NCBI GenBank assembly: GCA_026545765.1
Contig: CM048840.1
Coordinates: 55,056,580-55,120,579 of the forward strand
Length of the DNA: 64,000 bases
Direction of reading: 5' to 3'
Source: Plantago major
Lineage: Eukaryota > Streptophyta > Magnoliopsida > Lamiales > Plantaginaceae
Position 1 is the first letter of the stretch, and each line of letters begins with the position of its first letter. A program made the position numbers and the translations under genes. Under the pieces are notes generated by a model. That model had not been told where the DNA came from and searched no databases. It was given only the letters and a program-made list of their open reading frames with translations. Positions 12,014 to 22,847 of this stretch are shown here, piece by piece.

Positions 12014-12948
12014 TGCTCCAGTTGCAAGATTGGAGGAAATCAGACTATTTCTAGCATTTGCAGTTCATAATGACTTTAATGTTTACCAAATGGATGTAAA
12101 TAGTACATTCCTAAATGGTGAGCTTGCTGAGGAAGTCTATGTTGAGAAACCACCAGGCTTTGAAGTTTCCTCAGAAAGCAAAAATGTCTATAAGCTTCAG
12201 AAAGCTCTATATGGACTAAAACAAGCTCCAAGAGCATGGTATGATACATTGGCCAAGTACTTGCTGGAACGTAGAATCAATAAAGGATAAGTTGACAAAA
12301 CTCCCTTTACATGAACCATAATGGGAAACTACTCTTAGTACAAGTTTATGTTGATGACATAAACTTTGGATCTAAGGACAGGCAACTTTGTAAAGACTTT
12401 GCTGAGCTCATGAAAAGTAAATTTGAGATGAGCATGCTGGGAGAATTGAACTATTTCCTAGGGTTGCAAGTCAAGCAACTTAATGATGGAATATTCATTA
12501 GTCAAACAAAGTATGCAAAAGACATGCTCAATAAGTTTAATTTAAAGCCTTCTGAAAAGAATGCTAAGATACCTATGAGCATTGGAATCAAGATGACCTA
12601 TACTGAATCTGACAAGAGTGTTGAGGAACACAAGTATAGGAAACTTATTAGGTCTCTACTTTACCTCACAACAAGCAGTCAAGATATTCAATATGCAATT
12701 GGTGTGTGTGCAAGATTTCAGACAAATCCTATGCAGTCACATTACAACACTGCTATGAAAATTCTAAGGTATGTGAAAGGTACAGTAGATGTTGGATTGT
12801 GTTATCCAAAAGAAAGTGGTTTGAGTTTAGTTGGCTATTTAGATGCTGACTATGCTGGATCTATGCTTGATAGAAAAAGTACTTCAGGAACTTGTCAATT
12901 CCTTGGTTTAGCAAGAAGAAAAACTCAATTGCTACTTCAACCATAGAA
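12014..12948 (+). pseudogene. Copia A reverse transcriptase and first part of RNase H
   Basis: Ty1/copia RT starting at the conserved APVARLEEIRL, with YQMDVNSTFLNGELAEEVYV, LYGLKQAPRAWY and the active-site YVDD (near 12351), followed by ELNYFLGLQVKQL. A frame change lies near 12285. RNase H starts at DADYAGS and DRKSTSGTC and reaches ATSTIEA at the Athila-1 insertion. Reading resumes after Athila-1 at 21734 with EYIDVGCWASQ, so the two halves join exactly. All of gag, protease and integrase is missing on the left, where Copia B lies. Confidence 0.92.
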
Positions 12949-12953
12949 GCAGA
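12949..12953. repeat. Left TSD of Athila-1 (GCAGA)
   Basis: GCAGA directly before the 5' LTR is repeated directly after the 3' LTR at 21734-21738. Removing the element and one copy restores the Copia A RNase H frame. Confidence 0.97.
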
Positions 12954-14366
12954 TGATGAGTCGGTTTTAGACCGTCTCATTTGGTCTTTTTTACCGTCAT
13001 TTGTCATCCTTGAGTATAGTTTTTCTTAGTTTTCCTTGAATATTTTTACTTGTTTTGTTCTTCGTGTGTTTTGTAGATATTTGGCTAAACCGCGCTAATT
13101 GAAGTCAAAATGGTGTATTTTATATGCATCTACAAGATTTGGAGTTCTAATTCCTCGTATGGATGCTAGATGTGGAGCGGGAAGGCCAAAATATCAAGAA
13201 TTGGAGTCAAAAGGCGTCGAAGGGCAAAATTGTAATTTCCAGGAAAACTGGCGATGCCAGTTTCCAACTTTGGCGTCCGATGGTTCATCAGAACCAAACC
13301 GGTGACGCTTGATTTTAGTCATGACGCCGATTTTCCTTTGTAGTTCTTTCCGCGATTTGTTTCCTAATTCGCCCAAACCTAGTTTTTCTCCTTTCTATTA
13401 CTTAGAACAAGACATAATAACTTTTCATATTCATTCTATTGTGAAGAACAATACCTTGCTCTAGAGCTAGACCTAGTTTTCACGGCAATTACCCGATTTC
13501 GAGGTAATTGAACCCTTTTCTCTTCTAATTCGAAGATTAACATTGATTGGAAGATTATCTACACAGCTTTCGCATCGATTCATTTTCGTTCTTCAATTGC
13601 TACCTAGGGTTTGTGACAACGAAGGGTAAAATTGTATCAATCTTCTCGAATCTTTATTTTGTGCTTGAGATTATGTTTATTGCTAGTATGATTGTGTTTT
13701 CGCCTGTAATGAGTAGCTAAACACCCCTATTATGGGGTGGTGACTGATTCAATGCATGCTAGCTAGGGTTTATGTGATTTAAAGTGCATCGGGATTCGAC
13801 TACTTGTGCTTGTTAGATTAATTACTATTCCTGCTATCACGTTTGATAATCCTCTAGACAAAATCACTGTTAGATTAAGTATTTAATCAATACGCTAAAA
13901 TGTCTTTCGTCTTGCTTAGTTTAACAGTTAGTTGCAAACGGTGATAGCAGGTTAACTCAAATTAATTGTAGTCTAGTGAAACTGACGCCTTCACTAGTGC
14001 TATTCGTTTTTGAACTCAAGTCTGTGACAACTTGCATAGTCAATCATGTGAATCACATATATCCTGCTAGCTAGCTTGTTGACGTTGCCACTCCATAATT
14101 TTCCCCATTCATATCTTAATCTCGTTACTGTCAATTTGGTTTCTAGCATTGCAAGTAGTTATTTACTTTAGTATATCATCTCGCTGCCGAAGCAAACAAA
14201 CATTTACTGCTTTTCATATTGTTACTTTTATTCGTAAACAAGACTCAGCCAAGTTAAGTACTTCGAGACCGACCTCGGGGCTAACTCCACTACACTACAG
14301 GTTTTCGTATTGTTGAGGATTAACTCTTAGCTTTAAATAAATTTAGAACTTTGATTTGACACATCA
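12954..14366 (+). repeat. Athila-1 5' LTR
   Basis: It begins with an imperfect hairpin (ATGAGTCGGT/ACCGTCTCAT, one mismatch) and contains the inverted repeat ACTGGCGATGCCAGT at 13247-13261. Near the 3' end is CTTCGAGACCGACCTCGGGG, which recurs in slightly changed form in the other Athila LTR at 53000-53030. It ends ACACATCA before the PBS. Confidence 0.95.
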
Positions 14367-14372
14367 AGTTTT

Positions 14373-14390
14373 TGTCACCGCTGTCGGGGA
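14373..14390 (+). promoter_or_regulatory. Athila-1 primer binding site (tRNA-Asp type, degenerate)
   Basis: TGTCACCGCTGTCGGGGA lies six bases after the LTR. It matches the tRNA-Asp complement used by Athila/Tat elements (TGGCGCCGTTGCCGGGGA) at 14 of 18 positions. Confidence 0.8.
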
Positions 14391-14623
14391 CTTAACTCCT
14401 CTGTTAAGTTTACGAATTCTTGTGACAGTTCTTTCTGTATTTTCAATTCATTGTTTTTTCTGTTCTCTGCGCCTAACGCATTCCCTTTCAGGTTGTGCAT
14501 GAACGGAAGAAGAGGTCTTATTCACCCATTGTACTATTTATTGACGATATTGATAGGTATTGCAGCAGACAGGGAAGGATCAGAGAGACAGTAAGAGCAG
14601 TGGTAATTCAGCAGGATATTGAA

Positions 14624-15470
14624 ATGGCTAACGAGCCACCACCTTCCATGGATTTTATCTTCGCACCACCTCTGGGAAACCACCGCCCCAACATTGTCGT
14701 CCCGGACAATGTGAGGAATTTCGATATCAAGGTACATCTTATGGCCCTACTTCCGAAGTTCTATGGGCAGAAGAATGAGGACGTCATAGGATTTATGTTA
14801 GAACTGGAGTTGTTCATCGGGAGCCTAGCTAAGGGTGAAGGTGTTACTGATGATGATCTAAGGGTGAAGGTTTTTCCCTTATGCTTTAATGACAAAGCAC
14901 GGACGTGGATGAACGTCTTGGACGAAGGAAGCCTAACCACATGGCCCCAGGTATACAGTGCATTCATGCAAAAGTATTACCCCCAGTCTAAAACTTCTGC
15001 GATTAGGCAATAGATCAGCACTTTTACCCAGATGTATGACGAGTCTCTATATGAGGCGTGGGATAGGTTCAAGGGTCTTCTCTCTCAGTGTCCTCATCAC
15101 AGGTTCTCACAGGCTGATTTGAATCAGTATTTCTATGAAGGAATAAACGAGAACCAGCAAGCTTTGATAGATGTGTCTTGTGGGGGGTAGCATGATGGAG
15201 CTAACCGCGTATGCTCTAAAGGAGAAGTTCGCTAAGCTGGCACAGAATAACCAAAGACAGAACCCTGTGGGAAAGCAATGAGGGCAAAGAGGTGAAGCTA
15301 ACGCCACCTTTGACGAAGGACAGGGATGGAGCGCAGAGATTGCAGCGCTTACCAATGAAATCAGGAAACTTAAGGCACATGCTTTTAACAATGACAAATT
15401 TATCCACAAGTTTGTGGAGTCTGCAAGAACCCTGAACACGGAGCTAATATGTGCAGGTCTAATCTAGCCG
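14624..15470 (+). pseudogene. Athila-1 gag
   Basis: The structural Gag protein packages element RNA. The likely start is ATG 14624 (MANEPPPSMDF); an upstream in-frame ATG at 14495 is also possible. The capsid-like core shows LRVKVFPLCFNDKARTWM and TTWPQVYSAFMQKYYP. A TAG ends the frame at 15011-15013, then similarity continues (LYEAWDRFKGLLSQCPHH, FYEGINENQQ). A good CCHC zinc knuckle (C-x2-C-x4-H-x4-C, CGVCKNPEHGANMC) is encoded at 15413-15454. Several stops and frame changes disable it. A separate open stretch at 15764-15994 is a short coiled coil (GKLEKDNEKIHGILEQLLEK) between gag and protease. Confidence 0.88.
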
Positions 15471-16051
15471 TCAAAAGGAAGCAGCCTTAAGCGGAAGCAC
15501 CATAGGAGGATGTATGCTGGGTCCAGCAGGGACCGGATGGGAAACTGGTTTACTGGCAGAAGAGGAACAACTTCAATACGCAACGAGGAGGGTACCAGAA
15601 ACCTCCCACCAATCAGTTTAATCGACAGGGGGATGGATCCTTGTTGAGCTATGCCAATGATAACTGCGAGAACCCAATCCCAAGAGTCCACGAGGTCCAA
15701 CCAGCAGGTAGCTCTGGATTAGCTGATGATTTTAGGAACTTCATGAACGAGTAGCGAGAGTTTATGCGTGAAACCAAGGTATACCGCCAGTCCACAGACA
15801 TCTGTATTGGGAAGCTGGAGAAGGACAACGAAAAGATCCACGGCATTCTTGAGCAGCTACTTGAGAAGAACCAGGAGAGGGAGAAAGGAAAATTCCCTAG
15901 TGCCCCTAATAGGGCGATGGCGATCAAGGTTATAACGGAAATGCCAGTTGAGGTGACCGTGTCGGGAGACAAGACCCGTGTTGAGGTTTCAAAATAGATT
16001 TGTACAACTTGTAGGTGTGAATTATCTGTCCCGATTGCTAGAGAATCGACA

Positions 16052-16774
16052 GTGGAAGAGGTGATGACCCCCAGTAATCCTGATGACGAATTGACTCCCG
16101 AACAAGAGGGAGATACATATATTGTGGATCAGGATTTGATTTCTGTAGCAGACGAGGATTCTGCGCATATGGTGAGCACTCCGGAGGTAGGAGCAAGTCG
16201 CATTTCGGCCAAGGAAGAAGAGGGCACGGAGAATGGAACAGAGTACCCCCTAGGTAAAAAGAGCTTTAATATTATAGTGGGGATGGGCACCTCTAAGGTC
16301 ATAGAAACCTTGGATACCGGAGCTACCGTTAGCACTATCCCGTACAACCTCTTCAAAGGATGTAGGTTCACGAGACTAGAGGAGATGAAAGCTCGCCTAT
16401 TGATGGCGGATGGGTCGCATAGGAGGCCTGTTGGACTCGCATGGGATGTTGCAGTCAAGCTGAATGGGGAGACGATCCTCACGAATTTTGTTGTCTTGAA
16501 AGACATTCGAGAAGAACAGAAGGAGGCACCCGATACAGTCTTACTTGGGTGGCCATTTTTACTCGCCTCTAAAATGGACATCAGTGTGTTTAGGCGCACA
16601 GCGACTTATGAGGTGAATGGTCGAGTCGGAATAGTGAAGGCATTAGACTACCTCCCTAAGGATTTTATTCGGAAGGAGTATTCTGCAGGTTTTGTGGGAC
16701 CCCTCTATGTAATCTCTCAGGAACAGAGCAAAAGAAGTTCAAGCAAGGGGAAGTTTAGTCATCGTGTCAACTAG
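16052..16774 (+). pseudogene. Athila-1 aspartic protease (open, 241 codons)
   Basis: A pepsin-like retroviral protease that would cut the polyprotein. An acidic N-terminal region is followed by the flap core: NIIVGMG, catalytic DTGATVSTIP (Asp codon at 16313), ARLLMADGSHRRPVG and the C-terminal LLGWPFL motif. The frame is open to TAA-free end at 16774, the best preserved ORF of this element. Normally RT follows in the same polyprotein; here the frame ends and the conserved post-pol spacer starts almost at once, so RT and integrase were lost cleanly. The start is uncertain because it was once an internal polyprotein segment. Confidence 0.85.
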
Positions 16775-16811
16775 AGTGCGAAAGTCAAGCTAGAGACAAA
16801 ACAAGCACTTC

Positions 16812-17034
16812 TCGGGAGGCAACCCGGGCTTTACTTGTTTTTTAGATATCTTGCATTACATTCACGTCTTTCTCTCATAAAGTAGTTGCATTCACGTTCG
16901 TTCCATAAAAAAATAATAAAAAAATAAAAAAAGGGTAAAAAGTAAACTGGCGACGCCAGTTAGTTTACAGAAACTAACTGGCGACGCCAGTTAGTTTACA
17001 TATAAACTAACTGGTGTAAACTGGCGACGCTAGT
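16812..17034 (+). repeat. Post-protease hairpin and ACTGGCGACGCCAGT palindrome cluster
   Basis: CGGGAGGCAACCCG (16814-16827) is a short hairpin resembling one I recall from the post-pol spacer of Athila/Cyclops elements. It is followed by the perfect inverted repeat ACTGGCG-A-CGCCAGT at 16946-16960 and 16977-16991 and a one-mismatch copy at 17020-17034. The middle copy extends to 13-bp arms (AAACTAACTGGCG). The same motif occurs in both LTRs of the element. Confidence 0.9.
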
Positions 17035-17732
17035 TTGTTTCCTATAACCCCCCCCTTTTTTTCTTTACGTCTCTCCTCCTTACCTCTCCTTCTCCGCTCT
17101 TCCTCTCCTCTCTTCTTCCATAACCGAAACCTTGCCAAAAATCTCCATCCTCCCCTTTTCTCCTCCACTCTTCGAACTCCGCCACACATCTCGAAGCTTG
17201 CATCATCTAGGGCATGTTTTTGGTATCAACGACTCATATCATCCATTCATTATCCGAATCCAAGGTAAAATCTCAAGAACCCTAACTTTTGCAATTTGGG
17301 GATTTTCGATTTTTTGCTGAAACTGAGCTTTCTTATGATATTATCTTAGTACTTGTTGATCATTGAGCATGTTCTAAGTAGTGATTGTTGCCAATTTTGT
17401 CGGTTCCCATGCAATATGTGATTTGTGAATTGGGTATGATGGTTGGATTTTGATGGTCGATTTGAGTTGGTTTGAGTTTTCTAGTAGTAAGGGTCACTTA
17501 TTCTTTGTGTTTCTGAGCTAACTTGGAATCGTTTGGCCACTGCTACCATTGCGTTCTAATAGCTAACTACTGCTCTCTGCCTATTTGCCAATGTTGAGTT
17601 GAGATGTTCTCGCATTATGGTTTACACTATTATCGCATATGCTAAGGCCTGAATTATTCCCACTAACACGTAGTCCACTTACCTGCCACTCTCTTTGTTC
17701 CGGTTTCCTCTGTTTTTGATCTTCAGATAACT

Positions 17733-19015
17733 ATGTCTGCACGCACTAGAGGAGGGAAACGCCCACGCACAGAGACTAGATCCTCCTTTAGAGCCGCTTA
17801 TAAGCCCTCCATGGGTGCTCTTCAGTACCAGCATGAGTTTAAGCCAGATAAAAGAGTCTTTTTGGCCGAGCGTGAGATCCAATGGGGGGAAACCCTCAGA
17901 ACGGGGACCACACGTACGAATTGTACGGCCGCCTAGCACACAATGACTGGCTTGGGGTGAATAGGAACTACCCAGGGTACGACTAGGACTTGGTCCGAGA
18001 GTTCTACATCAACTTTCAGGATACGGATGAGCATAGGGTTCACGTGCGGGGTAAAGAGGTTGTCTTCAGCCCGGCTGCCATCTTAGAATTCCTCAACTGC
18101 CGAGCCCGGGTCCCGATGACCAAGATGTATTCACGCACATCACAAACCGGTTCGAACCCATTCCTAACAGTGTTGCCGCTGCCCTGACCCATGACTATGC
18201 CGAGTTCCCTAAGGAAGGTCGTTGGAAGATTCACAGGGCAGACTTGAAGAGAAGAGCTCGGGTGCTTTGGAAATGTTTTGTTACTTCTGTCTACCCCAGC
18301 AAGAATGATGAGTACGTTAGAGGCCACGAGGCCTGGACTATGCACACGATTCTGTCTAACCCATCCAGAATGGTAGACCTGGGAGCGATCCTCTACGACG
18401 AATTCTTGGTGCAGAGAGTCAACAAGGTTGGATGACTCATTTTTCCTTGCATGATCACTGCTATGTGCAAGGAAGCTGGCGTTCCAGTGCGCATCTCGGA
18501 TGGCATGGACAGCCGTATTACCCCCGACTCCCTCAGGCGAATGTGATTGGCTTATGACAAGGCCTATAAAGCTCTCAAGGAGAAGATGGAACACTAGGCA
18601 TCGGCTGAAGTTGATACACCCCCCGTGGAATCCGCGAGTCCTGCGCATCCAGCAGCTGGTACATAATCCCAAGGTGCAGATGTCCTCGATTTTCAGAGTC
18701 TACAGGGCTATCTCAATAGTCGCTTTACGAGGTATGAGACACGATTCGCATCCGGACACTATAGCCAAGCAGAGAGATATATAGAGACCTAGTTCCGCTT
18801 TCAAAGAAGACACTCAAATCACCGCTACCCGCCCGAGCTTATATGCGCGACACTTTCACTTTGTGGACAGCCAAGACGACGAGATGTATGGGCCGGGCAT
18901 ACCGACATGTGCGGATGGCATCAGGATATGCAGGGCTGGCATGATGACATGCCGGGATGGCAACTGCAAGCTGGATATTCCCACCAGCCAGGAGAGGCGA
19001 ACGATGGAGATGACT
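17733..19015 (+). pseudogene. Athila-1 env-like ORF (putative plant transposon protein type)
   Basis: The ORF starts at ATG 17733 (MSARTRGGKRPRT, basic) and follows the element in broken frames to about 19015. Around 17990-18080 it reads LVREFYINF, VHVRGKEVVFSP and AAILEFLNC, the signature I associate with the putative plant transposon protein domain. Then come RVLWKCFVTSVYPS and VDLGAILYDEFLV. The position between pol and 3' LTR is that of the Athila 'env-like' gene, but I see no signal peptide or clear transmembrane segment. A frameshift near 17900-17936, a stop at 18434 and others disable it. The last part is rich in Met, Gly and Asp. Confidence 0.75.
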
Positions 19016-20358
19016 AGCTTTTCCATTTTTTCCGGGTAGTACCTTTTTTTTTCGATTCTATTCTTTTTAGCTTATTCGTTGGGGACCATCTCTAGTCGAG
19101 GTTTGGGGAGGGGTCGCCTGGTACTACCTTCTTTTTGTTTTCTCTATATTTCGTACTTTATCTTGTATTTCTTATTCTGTCACTTGAGTCTAAGTCTGTC
19201 TCCCAAGTCGAGTATCTATTGCATGTACTAAACCTGTTTAATGCTTTTGCTTTGATTGATCCTTGACTATTAGCAGTTTGCAAGTTTAAGTTTGCTAAGT
19301 TCGTTTCTGTTGTAAATAGAAAGTTTGTTCTAATTCTGTAGTCCAAAAAGCCTGTGAGTAAACCGTAGCCGATGAAAAAATATTGTACCGGTGCCTATGT
19401 GATTTAATTCGGGAAGTGCAAACTCCCTTGTTTGCGCCTCATCATTCTCATGTGTACTCTGTATAAGTTAAGTATGACGAACGACATGTTTTATATTCTT
19501 ATATGCTTATGCCAAACCTGTTCCAAGTCCAGGTTTGGGGAAGAGGTTTATGTGCCCTACTTGTATTGATAAAGACAGTGTTCAGGTTTTTCGTTCTCTC
19601 AAAAATAAAAAAATAAATAAAATAAGTCTCGGAGTGGATCTATGGTACTAGTTACCACCGTTAGTCGTGTTGGGCATGTTTCAGATACTACCTATATACC
19701 GGCGTGGCCTTTAAAAGATATATGTCTGTGAGGGTTGATGGCGTGTACACCAAACCAGCACGCACAAAAGTGTGGACTTTCGGTAAAACAGACACTACCA
19801 AAAAATTGAGACATAAAAAAATATATAAGCATATGGGTCAAATGTAAGACTGCAAAAAAGAGTGTGCAAAAAATGAAAAAAAAATATATATTGAAAAAAG
19901 AGAGAACGATTGCCCTTTGATGGGTCTACTGCTGATTGTTACAGAGCTATGAAAAAGTCCCTTTCGACTTAACTGATTGAGTACATTGCATGGGGTATTT
20001 GAGGCATCTTTGTGACGTGAGTCACCTTCCTTACCTCTTTATATTCTTGAGTGATTGCCCCTACTGGACACTTCCAGGAGTGTGAGAGAATAGATGCATA
20101 GGATCCACTTGTGAGGGACTGCTGGTTTAGACTTAAGTTCTATTTACTTTGGAAACGAACTTTTTGAACTTGTGTACATTATCTTGTGAATGTCAGTGTG
20201 ATGTCAAAGCTTCTGCATTTCTTGGGCTTGTTACTTGCAATTGTAGACTTGTTAGCTTGGGAGCTAGACTTTATTTTGTGTCTATGTGTTTTTTGTTTTT
20301 TCTAGGTTTTTAGAAAGTCTGTTGCTTGAGGACAAGCAAGGGTTCGGTTTGGGGAGTT
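19016..20358 (+). other. Athila-1 3' non-coding region with three purine motifs and PPT
   Basis: There is no ORF here. GGTTTGGGGA occurs three times: 19100, 19532 and 20346. The last is in the PPT directly before the 3' LTR (20359). The corresponding region of Athila-2 (25554-26880, minus) contains similar motifs and aligned non-coding segments, for example TCCAAAAAGCCTGTGAG near 19344. Confidence 0.8.
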
Positions 20359-21733
20359 TGATGAGTCGGTTTTAGACCGTCCCATTTGGTCTTTTTTACT
20401 GTCTTTTTGTCATCCTTGAGTATAGTTTTATTTAGTTTTCCATGAATATTTTTACTTGTTTTGTTCTTCGTGTGTTTTGTAGATATTTGGCTAAACCGCG
20501 CTAATTGAAGGCAAAATGGTGTATTTTATATGCATCTACAAGATTTGGAGTTCTAATGCCTCGTGTGGATGCTAGAAGTGGAGCGGGAAGGCCAAAATAT
20601 CAAGAATTGGAGTCAAACGGCATCGAAGGGAAACATTGTAATTTCCACTCCGAGACTGGCGACGCCAGTGGTGCACTGTAACCAAACTGGCGACGCATTC
20701 CAACTGGCAATGCCAGTTTTAGATTTGCCGTTCTTTACGCGATTTGTTTCCTAATTCACCCAAACCTAGTTTTTCTCCTTTCTATTACTTAGAACAAGAC
20801 ATAATCACTTTTCATATTCATTGTATTGTTAAAAGCTAGACCTAGTTTTCAGAGCAATTACCCGATTTCGAGGTAATTGAACCCTTTTACCTTGTAATTT
20901 GAAGATTAACATTGATTAAGAGATTATCTACACAGCTTTGACATCAATTCGTTTTCGTTCTTCAATTTCTACCTAGGGTTTGTGACAACAAAGGGTAAAA
21001 TTGTATCAATCTTCTCGAATCTTTGTTTTGTGCTTGAGATTATGTTTATTGCTAGTATGATTGTGTTTCGCCTGTCATGAGTAGCTAAACACCCCTATTA
21101 TGGGGTGGTGACTGATTCAATGCATGCTAGCTAGGGTTTATGTGATTCGAAGTGCATCGGAATTCGACTACTTGTACTTTTTAGATTAATTAATATTCTT
21201 GCTATCACGTTTGATAATCCTCTAGACAAAATCACTATTAGATTAAGTATTTAATCAATACGCCAAAATGTCTTTCGTCTTGCTTGGTTTAACAGTTAGT
21301 TGCAAACAGTGATAGTAGGTTAGTCAAATTAATTGTAGTCTAGTGAAACTGACGCCTTCACTAGTGCTATTCGTTTTTGAACTCAAGTCTGTGACAACTT
21401 GCGTAGTCAATCCTGTGAATCACATATATCCTGCTAGCTAGCTTGTTGACGTTGCCACTCCATAATTTTCCCCATTCATATCTTAATCTCGTTACTGTCA
21501 ATTCTGTTTCTAGCATTGCAAGTAGTTATTTACTTTAGTATATCGTCTCGCTGCCGAAGCAAACAAACATTGACTGCTTTTCATATTGTTACTTTTATTC
21601 GTAAACAAGACTCGGCCTAGTTAAGTCCTTCGAGACCGACCTCGGGGTTAACTCCACTACACTATAGGTTTTCGTAGTATTGAGGATTAACTCTTGGCTT
21701 TAAATAAATTTAGAACTTTGATTTGACACATCA
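20359..21733 (+). repeat. Athila-1 3' LTR
   Basis: It matches the 5' LTR over its length with scattered differences. In the 5' third it carries ACTGGCGACGCCAGT (20655-20669), a partial copy (20686-20696) and ACTGGCAATGCCAGT (20703-20717), where the 5' LTR has only one copy. It ends at the TSD GCAGA (21734-21738). Confidence 0.95.
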
Positions 21734-21738
21734 GCAGA

Positions 21739-22066
21739 GTATATTGATGTTGGGTGTTGGGCTTCACAAATCTTGTGGATACAACAACAACTCAGAGACT
21801 ATGAGATCAACGAAGAGAAAACTCCCATTTTCTGTGACAAAACAAGTGCTATTGCTATAACTCAGAATACTAAGTTTCATGCAAGTACAAGGCACATTGA
21901 TGTTAGACACCACTTCATTAGAGATCATGTTGAAAAAGGCAATATTGAGATACTAAAGATTGGTACAAAAGACCAACTTGATGATATATTTACAAAACCT
22001 CTACAAGAAAGCAGATTCATGACCTTAAGACATAGTCTTGGGTTAATGGAATTGCCAAAGTGCTAA
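21739..22066 (+). pseudogene. Copia A RNase H, second part
   Basis: It continues the RNase H interrupted at 12948. WIQQQLRDYEINEEK, IFCDKTSAIAITQN, HIDVRHHFIRDHVEKG and DIFTKPLQESRFM run to a stop at 22064-22066. The usual FCDN is FCDK, so a catalytic-site neighbour has changed. This is the end of pol; the accessory gene follows 781 bp downstream. Confidence 0.93.
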
Positions 22067-22425
22067 ATTGGTAACTGAGACGGGAACTCAGTCAACCAAA
22101 GAGTGGAAAAAAGGCTTTCTGAAAATAAAGGTACTTGAAAGAAAGAGATATCTGAGACAAGTACTTAGATATCAAGGCTAAGCGTGCAAATGGTTTTATA
22201 CATATCTGAAATGGGTATTTAGATATAAAGAGGTCACTAAGTAAGGGGGAACACAAAAGAAGAAAAGTAAGACAACTGGTACTATGTGTCAGAAGTCAAC
22301 TACTTTCTTGTGTTTTGTATTCAAACAGATTGAACGGCTTAATTAATAAGCTCAGATATCGGTTTGTCCCTTAGTTACATATTGCTGGAGAATCAAAAGA
22401 GACTAAGCTAGCTATTAGCCAAAAT

Positions 22426-22658
22426 GCATTAATTGGGCACGATTACATGTGTTGATTGTGATCATTGCTGAGAAAGCAATCTAAACCATTATAATATGTG
22501 GCGATCAACATTCAACGGGTAAGATGCGTCCCAACTACCCACTGGCACTGTAACCCAGAACATGGCCCACTCGCATCAAATATAAAACCACTTTTTCACC
22601 ACGCCTAATGTATATACAAAATCGATTTGTATCTATGTATTTGCATTGCTATATAAAG
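22426..22658 (+). promoter_or_regulatory. Candidate internal promoter of the Copia accessory gene (copy A)
   Basis: The 781 bp between pol and the accessory ATG hold no ORF. Two parts are conserved in copies C and E6. One is a block around 22426-22466 (AATTGGGCACGATTACATGT then TTGATTGTGATCATT). The other is a TATA-like box, TTGCTATATAAAG, at 22646-22658, about 190 bp before the ATG. The spacing between them is about 205-225 bp in all three copies. This arrangement looks like a polymerase II promoter, but transcription has not been shown. Confidence 0.5.
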
Positions 22659-22847
22659 CAGTTTTTTGCAAAAGAAAATACTTTCGCTAAACTCACATTT
22701 TTACAAGCATAGAAATAACAAAAAGCTTAAACTTTCTCTGCAAATCTTCTCGGTAAACTCTGAGATTTTTGCTAAGTTTTTTTTGCAAAGAATCACTTAA
22801 ATGAATTATATTCTAATCTCTTTCAAACACTCATACTATTTAAAGAG

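Larger units (their letters stand above)
12954..21733 (+). mobile_element. Athila-1: complete-ended Gypsy element without RT or integrase
   Basis: An 8.8-kb element with two LTRs (12954-14366 and 20359-21733), both starting TGATGAGTCGG and ending ACACATCA, and a perfect 5-bp TSD. Order: 5' LTR, tRNA-Asp-like PBS, gag, protease, a palindrome-rich spacer, env-like ORF, long 3' region with purine motifs, PPT, 3' LTR. The roughly 3 kb expected for RT, RNase H and integrase is absent; only about 40 bp separates the protease stop from the conserved GGGAGGCAACCC hairpin. The LTRs differ by scattered substitutions and small indels, so the insertion is not very recent. Athila membership is inferred from gag, PBS, LTR ends and the env-like ORF. 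Confidence 0.93.
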
